A stretch of DNA of 64,000 nt, from the NCBI RefSeq assembly GCF_009847015.1, contig NZ_WVEM01000012.1:62001-126000 (forward strand), in the 5' to 3' direction. The notes beneath the pieces are model-generated. The model was not told the DNA's origin. It ran no database searches and saw nothing but the letters and a program-made list of their open reading frames with translations. Positions 16,748 to 25,508 of the stretch are shown here, one piece after another. Within the stretch, counting starts at the first letter, position 1, and each line of letters starts with the position of its first letter. This DNA comes from Sunxiuqinia indica (lineage in GTDB: Bacteria; Bacteroidota; Bacteroidia; Bacteroidales; Prolixibacteraceae). The position numbers and the translations under genes were made by a program.

Positions 16748-18775
16748 ATGGCAGATAACAATAAAAAGAATAAACAGCGTCCTGGTCTGGGGAATTTTAA
16801 ACCCGGGGGAAAGCCACCAAAATTTAATCCTTATTGGATTTATGGAATCGTGATTGTCATTTTTCTGGCCATCCAGTATTTCAGCTTTGGCGGCGGACCG
16901 GTAAAGACGACCTGGAACGAAGTTAAAACCAACATGCTGACACAGCATGACATTGAACGAATTGTTGTGGTTAACCGAGAGGAAGCTCAAATATACTTGA
17001 AAGAGTCGAGCTATGATGACTATTCTGACAAATTAAACACCGGTTTTGGTGCACCGTCAAAATTTGGTCCTCATTTCGTATTCACCATCGGATCAGTTGA
17101 AACTTTTGAAAGTAACCTGCAAGAAGCGCAGGCTAACTTTAACGATTCGGATAAAGTTCCCGTCGAGTATCAAACTGTTCACAATTATTTTAGCGAAATA
17201 TTAAGCTGGATACTTCCTTTCCTGCTCATCATTGCTATTTGGTGGTGGATTTTCCGCCGCATGAGTAAAGGTACTGGAGGTGCTGGAGGTGCTGGAAATA
17301 TATTCAGTGTAGGAAAATCACAAGCTAAGGTTTTTGATAAAGACTCACGCGTTAGCACTACGTTTAAAGAGGTTGCCGGATTAGCTGAAGCCAAACAGGA
17401 AGTTGAAGAAGTGGTTTCTTTCTTAAAAAGCCCTGCAAAATACACGAAACTGGGTGGTAAAATCCCTAAAGGTGCACTTTTGGTTGGACCTCCTGGAACT
17501 GGTAAAACATTGCTGGCAAAAGCAGTTGCCGGCGAAGCCAACGTACCGTTTTTCTCTATGTCGGGTTCCGACTTTGTGGAAATGTTTGTCGGAGTTGGGG
17601 CATCGCGTGTTAGGGATTTATTTAAACAAGCCAAAGAAAAAGCACCATGTATTGTCTTTATTGACGAGATTGATGCCATTGGTCGTGCCAGAGGTAGAAA
17701 CCCCAACATGGGCTCAAACGACGAACGCGAAAACACTTTGAACCAACTACTTACTGAAATGGATGGTTTCGACACCAATTCCGGAGTAATTATACTGGCT
17801 GCGACAAACCGGGCAGACATGCTTGACCGCGCCTTAATGCGTGCCGGGCGTTTCGACCGCCAAATACACGTAGAATTGCCCGACCTGAATGAGCGCGGTG
17901 AAATTTTCAAAGTTCACTTGCGCCCCATCAAATTATCAGATGAGGTGGAGGCCCAATTCCTGGCCAAGCAAACACCGGGATTTTCGGGTGCCGACATTGC
18001 CAACGTGTGCAATGAAGCAGCTCTGATTGCAGCCCGAAAAGAACGTGACAATGTTGGTCGTCAAGACTTTCTGGATGCCGTTGACCGTATTATCGGCGGC
18101 TTAGAAAAGAAAAATAAAATTATTTCGAAGGAGGAAAAAGAACGAATAGCCTACCACGAAGCAGGTCACGCAACAATTAGCTGGTTGCTCGAGCATGCAC
18201 ATCCATTGGTGAAAGTAACCATTGTTCCTCGCGGAAAAGCACTGGGAGCTGCCTGGTATTTACCCGAAGAGCGATCGATTACGACAAAAGAACAACTACT
18301 TGACGAGATGTGCTCAGCCTTGGGAGGAAGAGCCGCCGAAGAAATTATTTTTGGAACAATTTCATCAGGAGCTCAAAACGACCTGGAGAAAATTACCAAA
18401 CAAGCTTATGCGATGATTAGCATCTTTGGAATGAGCGAAAAAGTTGGAAATGTTAGTTTTTATGATTCAACCGGCCAAAACGACTATGGTTTTACGAAAC
18501 CATACAGCGAAAAAACAGCCGAACTGATTGATTCCGAAGCAAAAAAACTGATCGACGCGCAATACAAACGGGCATTACAAGTATTGAAAGATAATGCTGA
18601 AGGCCACAAAAAACTAGGAGATCGCCTGCTGGAAAAAGAAGTTATTTTTGGTGAAGATCTGGAAGAAATATTTGGGAAAAGACCTTGGGTTAGAGAAGAA
18701 TTAACGGCAGAAAAACAAGAAGTCATTAAATCAATACCCTCGAAAGAGGAGCCCAACGAAGCTACTTCAGTGTAA
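16748..18775 (+). CDS. ftsH: ATP-dependent zinc metalloprotease FtsH
   Basis: The 675-residue protein shows the full FtsH layout. A membrane span at about residues 30-48 and a second at 150-170 bracket a periplasmic domain of about 100 residues. The AAA module has Walker A GPPGTGKT at 247-254, Walker B IVFIDEIDAIG near 307, and the second region of homology LMRAGRFDRQ. The metalloprotease domain has the zinc motif HEAGH near residue 470. FtsH extracts and degrades misfolded membrane proteins and short-lived regulators. A Gly-rich linker (GTGGAGGAGN) follows the second span. The C-terminal tail is acidic and slightly longer than in E. coli. Confidence 0.97.
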   Translation: MADNNKKNKQRPGLGNFKPGGKPPKFNPYWIYGIVIVIFLAIQYFSFGGGPVKTTWNEVKTNMLTQHDIERIVVVNREEAQIYLKESSYDDYSDKLNTGFGAPSKFGPHFVFTIGSVETFESNLQEAQANFNDSDKVPVEYQTVHNYFSEILSWILPFLLIIAIWWWIFRRMSKGTGGAGGAGNIFSVGKSQAKVFDKDSRVSTTFKEVAGLAEAKQEVEEVVSFLKSPAKYTKLGGKIPKGALLVGPPGTGKTLLAKAVAGEANVPFFSMSGSDFVEMFVGVGASRVRDLFKQAKEKAPCIVFIDEIDAIGRARGRNPNMGSNDERENTLNQLLTEMDGFDTNSGVIILAATNRADMLDRALMRAGRFDRQIHVELPDLNERGEIFKVHLRPIKLSDEVEAQFLAKQTPGFSGADIANVCNEAALIAARKERDNVGRQDFLDAVDRIIGGLEKKNKIISKEEKERIAYHEAGHATISWLLEHAHPLVKVTIVPRGKALGAAWYLPEERSITTKEQLLDEMCSALGGRAAEEIIFGTISSGAQNDLEKITKQAYAMISIFGMSEKVGNVSFYDSTGQNDYGFTKPYSEKTAELIDSEAKKLIDAQYKRALQVLKDNAEGHKKLGDRLLEKEVIFGEDLEEIFGKRPWVREELTAEKQEVIKSIPSKEEPNEATSV

Positions 18776-18787
18776 TTTCAATTACAA

Positions 18788-19423
18788 ATGAACTCATCGA
18801 GAGCTAAAATACTAAGTCGGTTACAAGAAACTCAACATAAAAGGGGTGGGCAGCATTTAGCCCGCCCCGATTTCAAATCTCCAATTTACCCTTCATTGGA
18901 GGAAAACCTAGTCGACTGTTTCCAAGCGAATCTTGAACTGATTGGTGGGAAGGTTCTCCGCATTGAAAATCTGAATGGCGTAATTCCTGAATTAAAGAAA
19001 CTGATTAAATCAGAAAAGCTTGAGCACCTGGTGTGTTTGGAGCCTGAAATACAGGATGTCTTAAAAGGAGATATTGCGTATAAAAAACTGCTGGATAATT
19101 TTGAGCATATTGGCGTGGGTATAACAACCTGTGAATACTTAGTTGCACACCTTGGATCTATTTTAGTCAGCTCAGCTTCGAGATCCGGTCGTCGACTAAC
19201 TGTTTTTCCTGAATGCCACATTGTACTAGCAAGTAAAGATCAGCTGGTTAGTTTCCTTGATGATGCATTAACTAAAATAGAAGAGAAATATCCAGACCGA
19301 CTTCCAAGTATGATTACCAACATATCCGGCCCTAGCCGTACTGCAGATATTGAAAAAACATTGGTTATGGGAATGCATGGTCCCAAAAAATTATTCGTAC
19401 TTTTAGCTGACGAACTATTTTAA
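18788..19423 (+). CDS. LUD domain (LutC/YkgG-like) protein
   Basis: The 211-residue protein has the LUD fold seen in LutC and YkgG: an N-terminal helical segment, then GVGITTCEYLVAHLGSILVSSASRSGRRLTVFPECHIVLASKDQLV, and the terminal NISGPSRTADIEKTLVMGMHGPKKLFVLL, the diagnostic SGPSxTADIE...G(V/M)HGP motif. LutC works with LutA and LutB in L-lactate oxidation, but neither partner is beside it here. Instead it is 12 bases after ftsH and 10 before a DUF2007 gene. That association with membrane housekeeping genes is recurrent in Bacteroidota, and the role of this stand-alone form is not known to me. Confidence 0.85.
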   Translation: MNSSRAKILSRLQETQHKRGGQHLARPDFKSPIYPSLEENLVDCFQANLELIGGKVLRIENLNGVIPELKKLIKSEKLEHLVCLEPEIQDVLKGDIAYKKLLDNFEHIGVGITTCEYLVAHLGSILVSSASRSGRRLTVFPECHIVLASKDQLVSFLDDALTKIEEKYPDRLPSMITNISGPSRTADIEKTLVMGMHGPKKLFVLLADELF

Positions 19424-19433
19424 GAACCAAGCT

Positions 19434-19640
19434 ATGGAAAAAGATTTAGTAATTGTTTATTCTTCCGATCAGGAATATCAGGTAAAGATTGCGCAGGAAT
19501 TATTGGATGAACATGGTGTTGAATCCTTCACTCTTAATCAGCATGATTCTGTCATCCCAAGTATCGGTCTTGTCGAACTTTATGTGAATCAAAAAGATCT
19601 GGAAAACGCGGAGAAAATCCTCAAAAAGCTCAAACGTTGA
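19434..19640 (+). CDS. DUF2007-type small signal-transducing-like protein
   Basis: This 68-residue protein has VIVYSSDQEYQVKIAQELLDEHGVESFTLNQHDSVIPSIGLVELYVNQKDLENAEKILKKL. It is a compact ferredoxin-like beta-alpha-beta fold of the DUF2007 (PII-like C-terminal) type. There is no transmembrane segment and there are no cysteines. In other genomes DUF2007 proteins are small cytosolic domains, sometimes annotated as putative signal transducers; the function is unsettled. The stop codon overlaps the TTG start of cdsA, so translation of the two is probably coupled. Confidence 0.75.
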   Translation: MEKDLVIVYSSDQEYQVKIAQELLDEHGVESFTLNQHDSVIPSIGLVELYVNQKDLENAEKILKKLKR

Positions 19641-20452
19641 AAAACCTTTTTATCAGAACGCTTACTGGAATTGCTTTCACCGCGGTTGTTATTGGGAGTT
19701 TGTTACTGAGTGAGTATGCCTTTGGCTTGCTTTTTTTAGCTGTTATAATCATTGGACTTCGTGAGTTTTTTAGCTTTTTTAAGAAATCCCCTATTTCTCC
19801 AAACCAGATTTTGGTCGTCACCATTGGTATTCTATTTTTTGTTTCCTTTTTTCTGGTTGGGAAAGGTATTTTACCGCAAATAGCCTACTACTGCCTCATT
19901 CCAATTTTTCTTTTAGTTTTTATTGCTGAGCTATATCGAGGAAAAGATTTTCCGTTTGAAAACATGGCCGCCGGCGTCCTTGGACTCATATACATTGCCC
20001 TTCCAATAAGCATGATCTGTCTATTGGTCTTCCCCTCGAACAACATCTACAATCCGTCGCTATTACTGGCACTATTTGCAATTATTTGGACCTATGACTC
20101 GGGTGCTTACCTGTTTGGTGTAAGCATAGGAAAACATCGATTATTCGAACGAATTTCACCAAAAAAATCATGGGAAGGAGCGATCGGAGGAGCACTGTCA
20201 GCCGTTGGCATTGCGGTTCTTATTTCAAGCAAATTCATTCCTGAAATTGCAATTCACCACTGGATCGCAATCGCTTTGCTCACCGTTGTGTTTTCAACTT
20301 TTGGCGATCTAACAGAGTCACTTTTCAAGCGCCAATTCAGTTTGAAGGACAGCGGCAACTTTTTACCCGGTCATGGAGGCATTTTGGATCGGTTCGATAG
20401 TATCTTTTTTGCCGTCCCCATCATAGTCCTTTATCTCAAAATCTTCACCTGA
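19637..20452 (+). CDS. cdsA: Phosphatidate cytidylyltransferase
   Basis: The 271-residue protein starts at a TTG overlapping the preceding stop (TTGA). This start is accepted because KNLFIRTLTGIAFTAVVIGSLLLS is the usual family N-terminus and no ATG is near. Eight or so spans follow. The CDS signature is complete near the C-terminus: DLTESLFKRQFSLKDSGNF followed by LPGHGGILDRFDSI. The enzyme makes CDP-diacylglycerol from phosphatidate and CTP, the precursor used by PssA two genes downstream. About 170 bases separate it from psd, so the latter two genes may have an additional promoter. Confidence 0.95.
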   Translation: MKNLFIRTLTGIAFTAVVIGSLLLSEYAFGLLFLAVIIIGLREFFSFFKKSPISPNQILVVTIGILFFVSFFLVGKGILPQIAYYCLIPIFLLVFIAELYRGKDFPFENMAAGVLGLIYIALPISMICLLVFPSNNIYNPSLLLALFAIIWTYDSGAYLFGVSIGKHRLFERISPKKSWEGAIGGALSAVGIAVLISSKFIPEIAIHHWIAIALLTVVFSTFGDLTESLFKRQFSLKDSGNFLPGHGGILDRFDSIFFAVPIIVLYLKIFT

Positions 20453-20599
20453 AATCTGTCAGGATTACATCACGATGAAATACAAATTCTAATAATTTGT
20501 TTGTTAAAAACGACTCCATAAACAAGGCATCAATTTATTTCCTTATTTTTGTCCTGACAAAAACGAATGCTATTCTAATGGATCAACATTCGGACAACT

Positions 20600-20625
20600 A
20601 TTGACATTATATACATTGACATTAT
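20600..20625 (+). repeat. Direct repeat ATTGACATTAT overlapping the psd start codon
   Basis: Two copies of the 11-base sequence lie at 20600-20610 and 20615-20625; the second includes the first two bases of the psd ATG. The 15-base period could let a protein or RNA cover the translation start, but a small chance duplication is as likely. The rest of 20453-20599 holds an 8-base inverted repeat TGTCAGGA/TCCTGACA about 90 bases apart and nothing else recognisable. Confidence 0.35.
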
Positions 20626-21280
20626 GAAATTTCACCCGGCAGGAAAATCAATTATCCGAAATACAATAATAATCGTTCTTATAATAAACCTTCTGACCTG
20701 GCTATTGGCATCATGCGCTATTGTGGGATCAATTATTTCCTTTGGCACATTAATTATGCTAGTCCTTGTCCTTCAGTTTTTCAGATATCCTGATCGCAAA
20801 ATTACACTCAACAGCAAAGAAATATTAGCTCCGGCTGACGGCAAAATTTGTACTATTGAAGAAACCGAAGAAAAAGAGTACCTCCATCAAAAATGCAAGA
20901 AGGTCTCTATTTTCATGTCTCCATTAAATGTGCATATCAATTGGATTCCGGCTCCCGGAACCGTCACCTTTATAAAGCATAAAAAAGGAGAGTTTTACGC
21001 TGCATTCAAAGACAAATCGGCCGAGGAGAACGAACGAACCTGCGTTGCCATCAAACTAAAAGACGGACGTGAGATCATGGCCAATCAGGTTGCCGGAGCA
21101 ATGGCACGGCGTATTCTAAACTTCCTGCATGTTGGGCAACTCGTAACCCAGGATATGGAAATGGGCTTTATTCGATTTGGTAGTCGCGTTGATTTATATT
21201 TACCGCTCGATACTGAAATTAAAGTAAAACTTGGCGATAACGTAACGGGGTCACAAACTATAATTGGAGAATTAAGCTAA
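20624..21280 (+). CDS. psd: Phosphatidylserine decarboxylase proenzyme (short, Psd-like)
   Basis: The 218-residue protein is of the short (archaeal/Bacteroidetes-type) Psd family. Two N-terminal spans (about residues 12-55) are followed by the decarboxylase core: ILAPADGKICTIEE, KVSIFMSPLNVHINWIPAPG with the conserved NVHxNRxP-like block (Trp-Ile here instead of Arg), and the C-terminal FIRFGSRVDLYLP. The Gly-Ser in RFGSRVD is the self-cleavage site that creates the pyruvoyl prosthetic group. It converts phosphatidylserine to phosphatidylethanolamine at the inner membrane. Its last base is the first base of the pssA ATG. Confidence 0.93.
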   Translation: MKFHPAGKSIIRNTIIIVLIINLLTWLLASCAIVGSIISFGTLIMLVLVLQFFRYPDRKITLNSKEILAPADGKICTIEETEEKEYLHQKCKKVSIFMSPLNVHINWIPAPGTVTFIKHKKGEFYAAFKDKSAEENERTCVAIKLKDGREIMANQVAGAMARRILNFLHVGQLVTQDMEMGFIRFGSRVDLYLPLDTEIKVKLGDNVTGSQTIIGELS

Positions 21281-22029
21281 TGAAACGAGTCAGCGAATTA
21301 TTTTTTTGGGTTCCTAACTTCATTACCTCAATGAACCTTGCCGCGGGGAGCTTGGCTGTTTTCTTTGGAATTGAAGGACAGTTAGGCTGGGCTGCCGTGT
21401 TTATTTTTGCTGCCGCGGTATTTGATTTTTTAGATGGGATGGCTGCACGTTTATTAGGCGCGTATTCTGAAATTGGCAAACAATTGGACTCACTGGCTGA
21501 CTTGATATCATTTGGACTGGCTCCGGCTGCCATGCTATTTACCATGCTCGAACTAGCCTTGTTTCAAAAAAATCAACCCATTTTTGAAATCGACGCAACT
21601 CCATTGCAGTGGATATTTTTATTTTCAGTATTACTGGTCCCTATTTCCGGAGCATTTCGGCTGGCAAAATTCAATCTGGATACCCGGCAAAGCGAGAGTT
21701 TCCTGGGGCTCCCCATACCGGCCAATGCTATTTTTTACGCGTCACTCGGATTAATTTTAGAACTTGGCACGAGCCCGGTCATTGGAAAAATCATTCTCAG
21801 TCGATTTAATCTGCTCACTGCAATTGCAATTCTCTCCTCTCTAATGATTTCAGAACTTCCTATGTTTTCAATGAAATTCAAGAATTTGAAATGGATAGGA
21901 AACGAGGTTCGTTTTTTGTTTATTGCATTTACTGTAGTAATTACAATCCTGCTCCAATATTATGCTATCCCATTAATTATAATCGGTTACATTTTGACCT
22001 CATTTCTCTTAAGGGTGATCAAAAAATAA
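21280..22029 (+). CDS. pssA: CDP-diacylglycerol-serine O-phosphatidyltransferase
   Basis: The 249-residue membrane protein has the CDP-alcohol phosphatidyltransferase signature near residues 48-72: DFLDGMAARLLGAYSEIGKQLDSLADLISFG. This gives the required D-G-x2-A-R-x8-G-x3-D-x3-D pattern. About seven spans surround it. It makes phosphatidylserine from CDP-diacylglycerol and serine, directly feeding the psd product encoded upstream. Translation is coupled through a one-base overlap. The operon ends at a hairpin shared with the convergent cyd genes. Confidence 0.95.
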   Translation: MKRVSELFFWVPNFITSMNLAAGSLAVFFGIEGQLGWAAVFIFAAAVFDFLDGMAARLLGAYSEIGKQLDSLADLISFGLAPAAMLFTMLELALFQKNQPIFEIDATPLQWIFLFSVLLVPISGAFRLAKFNLDTRQSESFLGLPIPANAIFYASLGLILELGTSPVIGKIILSRFNLLTAIAILSSLMISELPMFSMKFKNLKWIGNEVRFLFIAFTVVITILLQYYAIPLIIIGYILTSFLLRVIKK

Positions 22030-22054
22030 GGCCATACCGACTTGGCATGGCCTT
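22028..22054. terminator. Shared hairpin terminator between pssA and the cyd operon
   Basis: AAGGCCAT at 22028-22035 pairs with ATGGCCTT at 22047-22054, with CC/GG pairs further in and one mismatch. On the minus strand six T residues follow, a good U-tract for the cyd transcript. The plus-strand tail is weaker. Confidence 0.75.
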
Positions 22055-22077
22055 GATTTATCTCCAGTAAAGGAAGT

Positions 22078-22197
22078 TTACTCTTCTACTTTTTCCAGTA
22101 CATCGCTATATCTTCTCACAAAATACTTGACCAAATGATACGACAAAACAATTAGTGCCGGCCAGGTCAGGAAATATAAAATTAGTTTCAAATACAT
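22078..22197 (-). CDS. 39-residue single-span membrane protein downstream of cydB (CydX-like candidate)
   Basis: An ATG at 22197 opens 39 codons ending in TAA at 22078, 36 bases after the cydB stop. The product starts MYLKLILYFLTWPALIVLSY, a hydrophobic helix with aromatic residues, continues HLVKYFVRRYSD and ends in the acidic VLEKVEE. The shape (one span near the N-terminus, short tail ending in Glu) resembles CydX/CbdX, the small subunits needed for stable cytochrome bd in proteobacteria, although no sequence identity to them is evident by eye. The position between cydB and the terminator supports co-expression with the oxidase. No strong ribosome-binding site is seen, which is normal in this phylum. 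Confidence 0.65.
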   Translation of the reverse strand: MYLKLILYFLTWPALIVLSYHLVKYFVRRYSDVLEKVEE

Positions 22198-22233
22198 AAT
22201 TTCAAGCTTTAAATTGTAATACAACAAACTCAG

Positions 22234-23361
22234 TTAATAGGCGTGTGAATCTTCCTCCTGCATTTCGGCCTCATCGATTTTCTTGGAGTTCATCGCTTTC
22301 CACACCCACCAAATATAGGCCAATACAAACGGCACACCTAAAGAAACATAGCTCATCGCTGTCAATGTAAAGTGACTCGACGAAGCGGTTTCAATTGTCA
22401 GCGAATCCTGTAAAGCAAAGTTCGACGGATAAAAGGCTGTTCCATTCAATCCGGCAATTAAAAACAAGGCCAACACCGCCAACACCGTGCCGGCTCCGGC
22501 AAACCAAATTCCTTTGGAACTATTCTTCAAAATAGTAACACCAATTCCCCAAAGCACACCAACTACACCCAATAAGAAAACAACAGCCACTAAAGGCATC
22601 TGAATTAAATTATGCAGGTATTTGAATTTCTCCATAAACACTTCTGTTTCATTGTACGCATATCCATCCTTCAGCAGGAGCCAAATGACGAAGTACAAAA
22701 AGAAAACCAGAAACGGAATGGTATTATACAGAACTTGCTTTTTAGAACGTGTAAAGATCGCTTCACTTTCCACCGAATTCATAAAATACAAAGCACCGAG
22801 GATCCGTGCCAGAAAGAATACAGACAACCCAAGAGCTACATTGTGAAAAGTCAGCACGGCTTCAAGTCCTCTGAAAGGTGTTTCCCAACTCACGTTGTTC
22901 ATATCATTCAGACTAAACATGGCTCCATTAAAAAATGTACCTACCGCGGTTCCGATCAGGATTGTTCCCAATGCTCCGTTCAGGAATAAGAAACTCTCAA
23001 AGGTTTTAGTTCCTAAAAAGTTGGCTGGTTTAGTTCGGTATTCGTACGAAACCGCCTGTATAACGAATGAAAACAAGATGGCGATCCAAACCCAATAAGC
23101 CCCACCAAACGAGGTAGCGTAAAACAAAGGGAAAGATGCAAAAAATGCTCCTCCAAAGGTTACCAGAATTGTAAAGGTAAACTCCCATTTTCGCCCAAGT
23201 GTATTAACCAACATGGTTCGTTCCGGCTCAGTTTTCCCAATCGTATAGATTAAAGTCTGGCCTCCCTGTACAAAAGTCAGGAATACAAATAATGCACCCA
23301 ACAGCGAGATAATTACCCACCAATATTGTTGCAAAGCTAAATGTGATAACGTTTCGAACAT
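22234..23361 (-). CDS. cydB: Cytochrome bd ubiquinol/menaquinol oxidase subunit II
   Basis: The 375-residue protein has eight or nine spans. It has the CydB N-terminus WWVIISLLGALFVFLTFVQGGQTL, the family block GRKWEFTFTILVTFGGAFFASFPLFYATSFGGAYWVWIAI near residues 50-90, and FLGTKTFESFLFLNGALG. The C-terminal SLGVPFVLAYIWWVWKAM matches the last CydB span. It packs against CydA and has no heme ligands of its own in well-studied enzymes. Its start is within one base of the cydA stop, so translation is coupled. Bacteroidetes CydB proteins resemble this longer form. Confidence 0.94.
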   Translation of the reverse strand: MFETLSHLALQQYWWVIISLLGALFVFLTFVQGGQTLIYTIGKTEPERTMLVNTLGRKWEFTFTILVTFGGAFFASFPLFYATSFGGAYWVWIAILFSFVIQAVSYEYRTKPANFLGTKTFESFLFLNGALGTILIGTAVGTFFNGAMFSLNDMNNVSWETPFRGLEAVLTFHNVALGLSVFFLARILGALYFMNSVESEAIFTRSKKQVLYNTIPFLVFFLYFVIWLLLKDGYAYNETEVFMEKFKYLHNLIQMPLVAVVFLLGVVGVLWGIGVTILKNSSKGIWFAGAGTVLAVLALFLIAGLNGTAFYPSNFALQDSLTIETASSSHFTLTAMSYVSLGVPFVLAYIWWVWKAMNSKKIDEAEMQEEDSHAY

Positions 23362-24932
23362 TAGTGCTGCCCTCCATCCATTTTAGGTCCAATTTTAATT
23401 TGTCGAAGCATAATTTTAAGTTCTGCAATTAAGAGCATGGTAAAAATAGCTGCAAACAACCAGAAGGTTACCTGAACAGCACTTGTACTAATTTTTGTAA
23501 CCGCGGCAACCGTAGGCATTAAATCTTGAATTACCCAAGGTTGGCGCCCAACCTCGGCAACAATCCAACCTGCCTGCGAAGCAATGTAAGCCAATGGTAT
23601 TGTCCATACCGCCAACCGAAGGAAGCCTTTCTTTTTTTCCAGCTTACCACGAATTGTATATAAAAAGGCGAGGACGAAAAATACGATAAAATAAAAGCCA
23701 AGCCCCACCATAATGTGAAAGCTGTAAAACGAAAGTGGCACACTTGGGATTAGCAGGTTTTTGTCGGTAATGTATCCGTAGCCAAAATAGTTGAAATAGT
23801 TTTCCTGAAAATCAGGATCCATAAATTCAGTTTTCAATTGATCTGCCAACTGCCCATCACCACTATTTTTGGCGTCTTTATACTCCTTCAGTTTGGCGAT
23901 TGCTGCTTTTCCGCGCGCAATTTTCTCATCGGCTGATAGGTAGCCATACTTTTCATTCCCATTAATCAAATCATTAATTCCGGGCACAAAAGCATTCCAG
24001 TCCATATAGGCCATGTACGAAAGTACATTGGGAATTTCGAGTTTCATATTGAAGTCCAGTAAATTCTGGTTGGTGGAATCAGAATCCGACGTTGAAAAAA
24101 CACCGAGCGCAATCAATCCGGCTCCTTCACTTCCATTGTACAAACCTTCGAAAGCAGCAAATTTCATCGGCTGCTGCTGCGCAATATCGCGTGCCGAGCT
24201 GTCTCCGGTAAATGCCACATAAACGGAAGATACAAGCCCAAAAATAGCTGCAACAAGAATACTTTTCCGAGCAAAAACCAGGTTGCGTTTCTTCAGTATA
24301 AACCAGGATGAAATACCAATAACGAAAATTGACGCTAACACGAAGCCGGAAGAAGTCGTGTGCAAAAACTTGTAAATAGCAGTTGGCGAGAACAACACCT
24401 CCCAAAAACTAACCATTTCATTGCGGGCTGTTTCGGGATTAAACTGCATGCCAACCGGATTTTGCATCCAGGCGTTGGCAACCAAAATCCACAGTGCCGA
24501 AAGATTTGCTCCGATAGCCGTCAACCAGGTTGATAACAGGTGAACTTTCTTACTCACCTTATTCCAGCCAAAAAACATGACTGCAATAAAGGTCGACTCC
24601 ATGAAAAAGGCAAAAATACCTTCAATAGCCAGTGGAGCTCCGAAAATGTCGCCCACAAACCAGGAGTAATTGGACCAGTTGGTTCCAAACTCAAACTCCA
24701 GAATAATTCCGGTGGCTACTCCAATAGCGAAGTTAATACCAAACAGAACCATCCAGAACTTTGTGATTCTTTTCCATTCCACATTGCCTGTTTTCACGTA
24801 CATGGTTTCCATAATTGCGATAATCACGGTTAATCCCAGCGTGAGTGGAACAAAAAGCCAATGGTACATGGCAGTGAGCGCAAACTGCGCCCGTGACCAA
24901 TTGACCAGAGATAAGTCGATAGCTTCTAACAT
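23361..24932 (-). CDS. cydA: Cytochrome bd oxidase subunit I
   Basis: The 523-residue protein has the heme b595 histidine region (RAQFALTAMYHWLFVPLTLG, residues 14-34), FGINFAIGVATGIILEFEFGTNWSNYSWFVGDIFGAPLAIEGI, and the heme b558 block with His in KFLHTTSSGFVLAS near residue 190. The quinol-binding loop contains KLEIPNVLSYMAYMDWNAFVPGIND, a variant of the Q-loop, and GRQPWVIQDLMPT near residue 463 is the GRQPW signature. The hydrophilic middle region (about 250-390) is long. Cytochrome bd reduces oxygen with high affinity using quinol and does not pump protons. It is preceded by a DUF4492 gene seven bases away. Confidence 0.96.
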   Translation of the reverse strand: MLEAIDLSLVNWSRAQFALTAMYHWLFVPLTLGLTVIIAIMETMYVKTGNVEWKRITKFWMVLFGINFAIGVATGIILEFEFGTNWSNYSWFVGDIFGAPLAIEGIFAFFMESTFIAVMFFGWNKVSKKVHLLSTWLTAIGANLSALWILVANAWMQNPVGMQFNPETARNEMVSFWEVLFSPTAIYKFLHTTSSGFVLASIFVIGISSWFILKKRNLVFARKSILVAAIFGLVSSVYVAFTGDSSARDIAQQQPMKFAAFEGLYNGSEGAGLIALGVFSTSDSDSTNQNLLDFNMKLEIPNVLSYMAYMDWNAFVPGINDLINGNEKYGYLSADEKIARGKAAIAKLKEYKDAKNSGDGQLADQLKTEFMDPDFQENYFNYFGYGYITDKNLLIPSVPLSFYSFHIMVGLGFYFIVFFVLAFLYTIRGKLEKKKGFLRLAVWTIPLAYIASQAGWIVAEVGRQPWVIQDLMPTVAAVTKISTSAVQVTFWLFAAIFTMLLIAELKIMLRQIKIGPKMDGGQH

Positions 24933-24939
24933 TGATTTT

Positions 24940-25164
24940 TTATTTTACGGGTTCTACTAAATTTTCAAGCACATGATTACCTCGCTCTTCATCGGTATCA
25001 AAATTTGTTTTTAAAAAATTGGGGAAGAAAAAGAGCCTCAAAACAAAAAACATGATGAACAGCTTAACCATAATTACGATCCAGACCTGCTTTCCCCAGG
25101 TGCTCATCGACCGAAAACCATCGTAATAAAGATGCCATGCCCTGGAAAGGAATTTACTTTTCAT
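24940..25164 (-). CDS. DUF4492 small membrane protein, first gene of the cyd operon
   Basis: The 74-residue protein has one membrane span (about residues 27-48) preceded by the amphipathic WHLYYDGFRSMSTWGKQVWIVI stretch. This YxDGFRxMxxGKxLWxIIxIKL pattern is the hallmark of DUF4492. In Bacteroidota this gene routinely precedes cydA. It ends seven bases before the cydA start, so it is in the same transcript. A role in bd oxidase assembly or stability is likely from the fixed linkage but has no sequence-level proof here. The acidic tail (DTDEERGNHVLENLVEPVK) would be cytoplasmic or periplasmic depending on orientation. Confidence 0.85.
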   Translation of the reverse strand: MKSKFLSRAWHLYYDGFRSMSTWGKQVWIVIMVKLFIMFFVLRLFFFPNFLKTNFDTDEERGNHVLENLVEPVK

Positions 25165-25508
25165 TTTTGGTTTATTTTTTTGTTTACCAGAAAAAAACGG
25201 ATGGAAAATTAATCAAACACCAAACAAGTTCCTAGTCAAATTGTTGAGCTCATTTTACAAATGATTAAAACGCATTAACCGATACTTTTATCGTTAATTA
25301 TATAATCACATTATAATCAAAAGCTTTCAACTAATCGCTTAGCTAAAACACATGATAAAAAAATAAAGAGCATACTCCCGCAATCCGATACAGAAAAATT
25401 CGCATCTTCGATTTGAGACTTGTTAAGCTGATCATTAAAAACATTTTTACAACCTTTGAAGTCGCACGATGTTTTAAACACAAAAACAAATCAACCAATA
25501 CAACAGAC

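Noticed and set aside
18788-19423. Assigning the LUD protein as lutC of a lactate utilisation operon
   Set aside because: No lutA or lutB neighbours; the gene sits in a membrane housekeeping operon.
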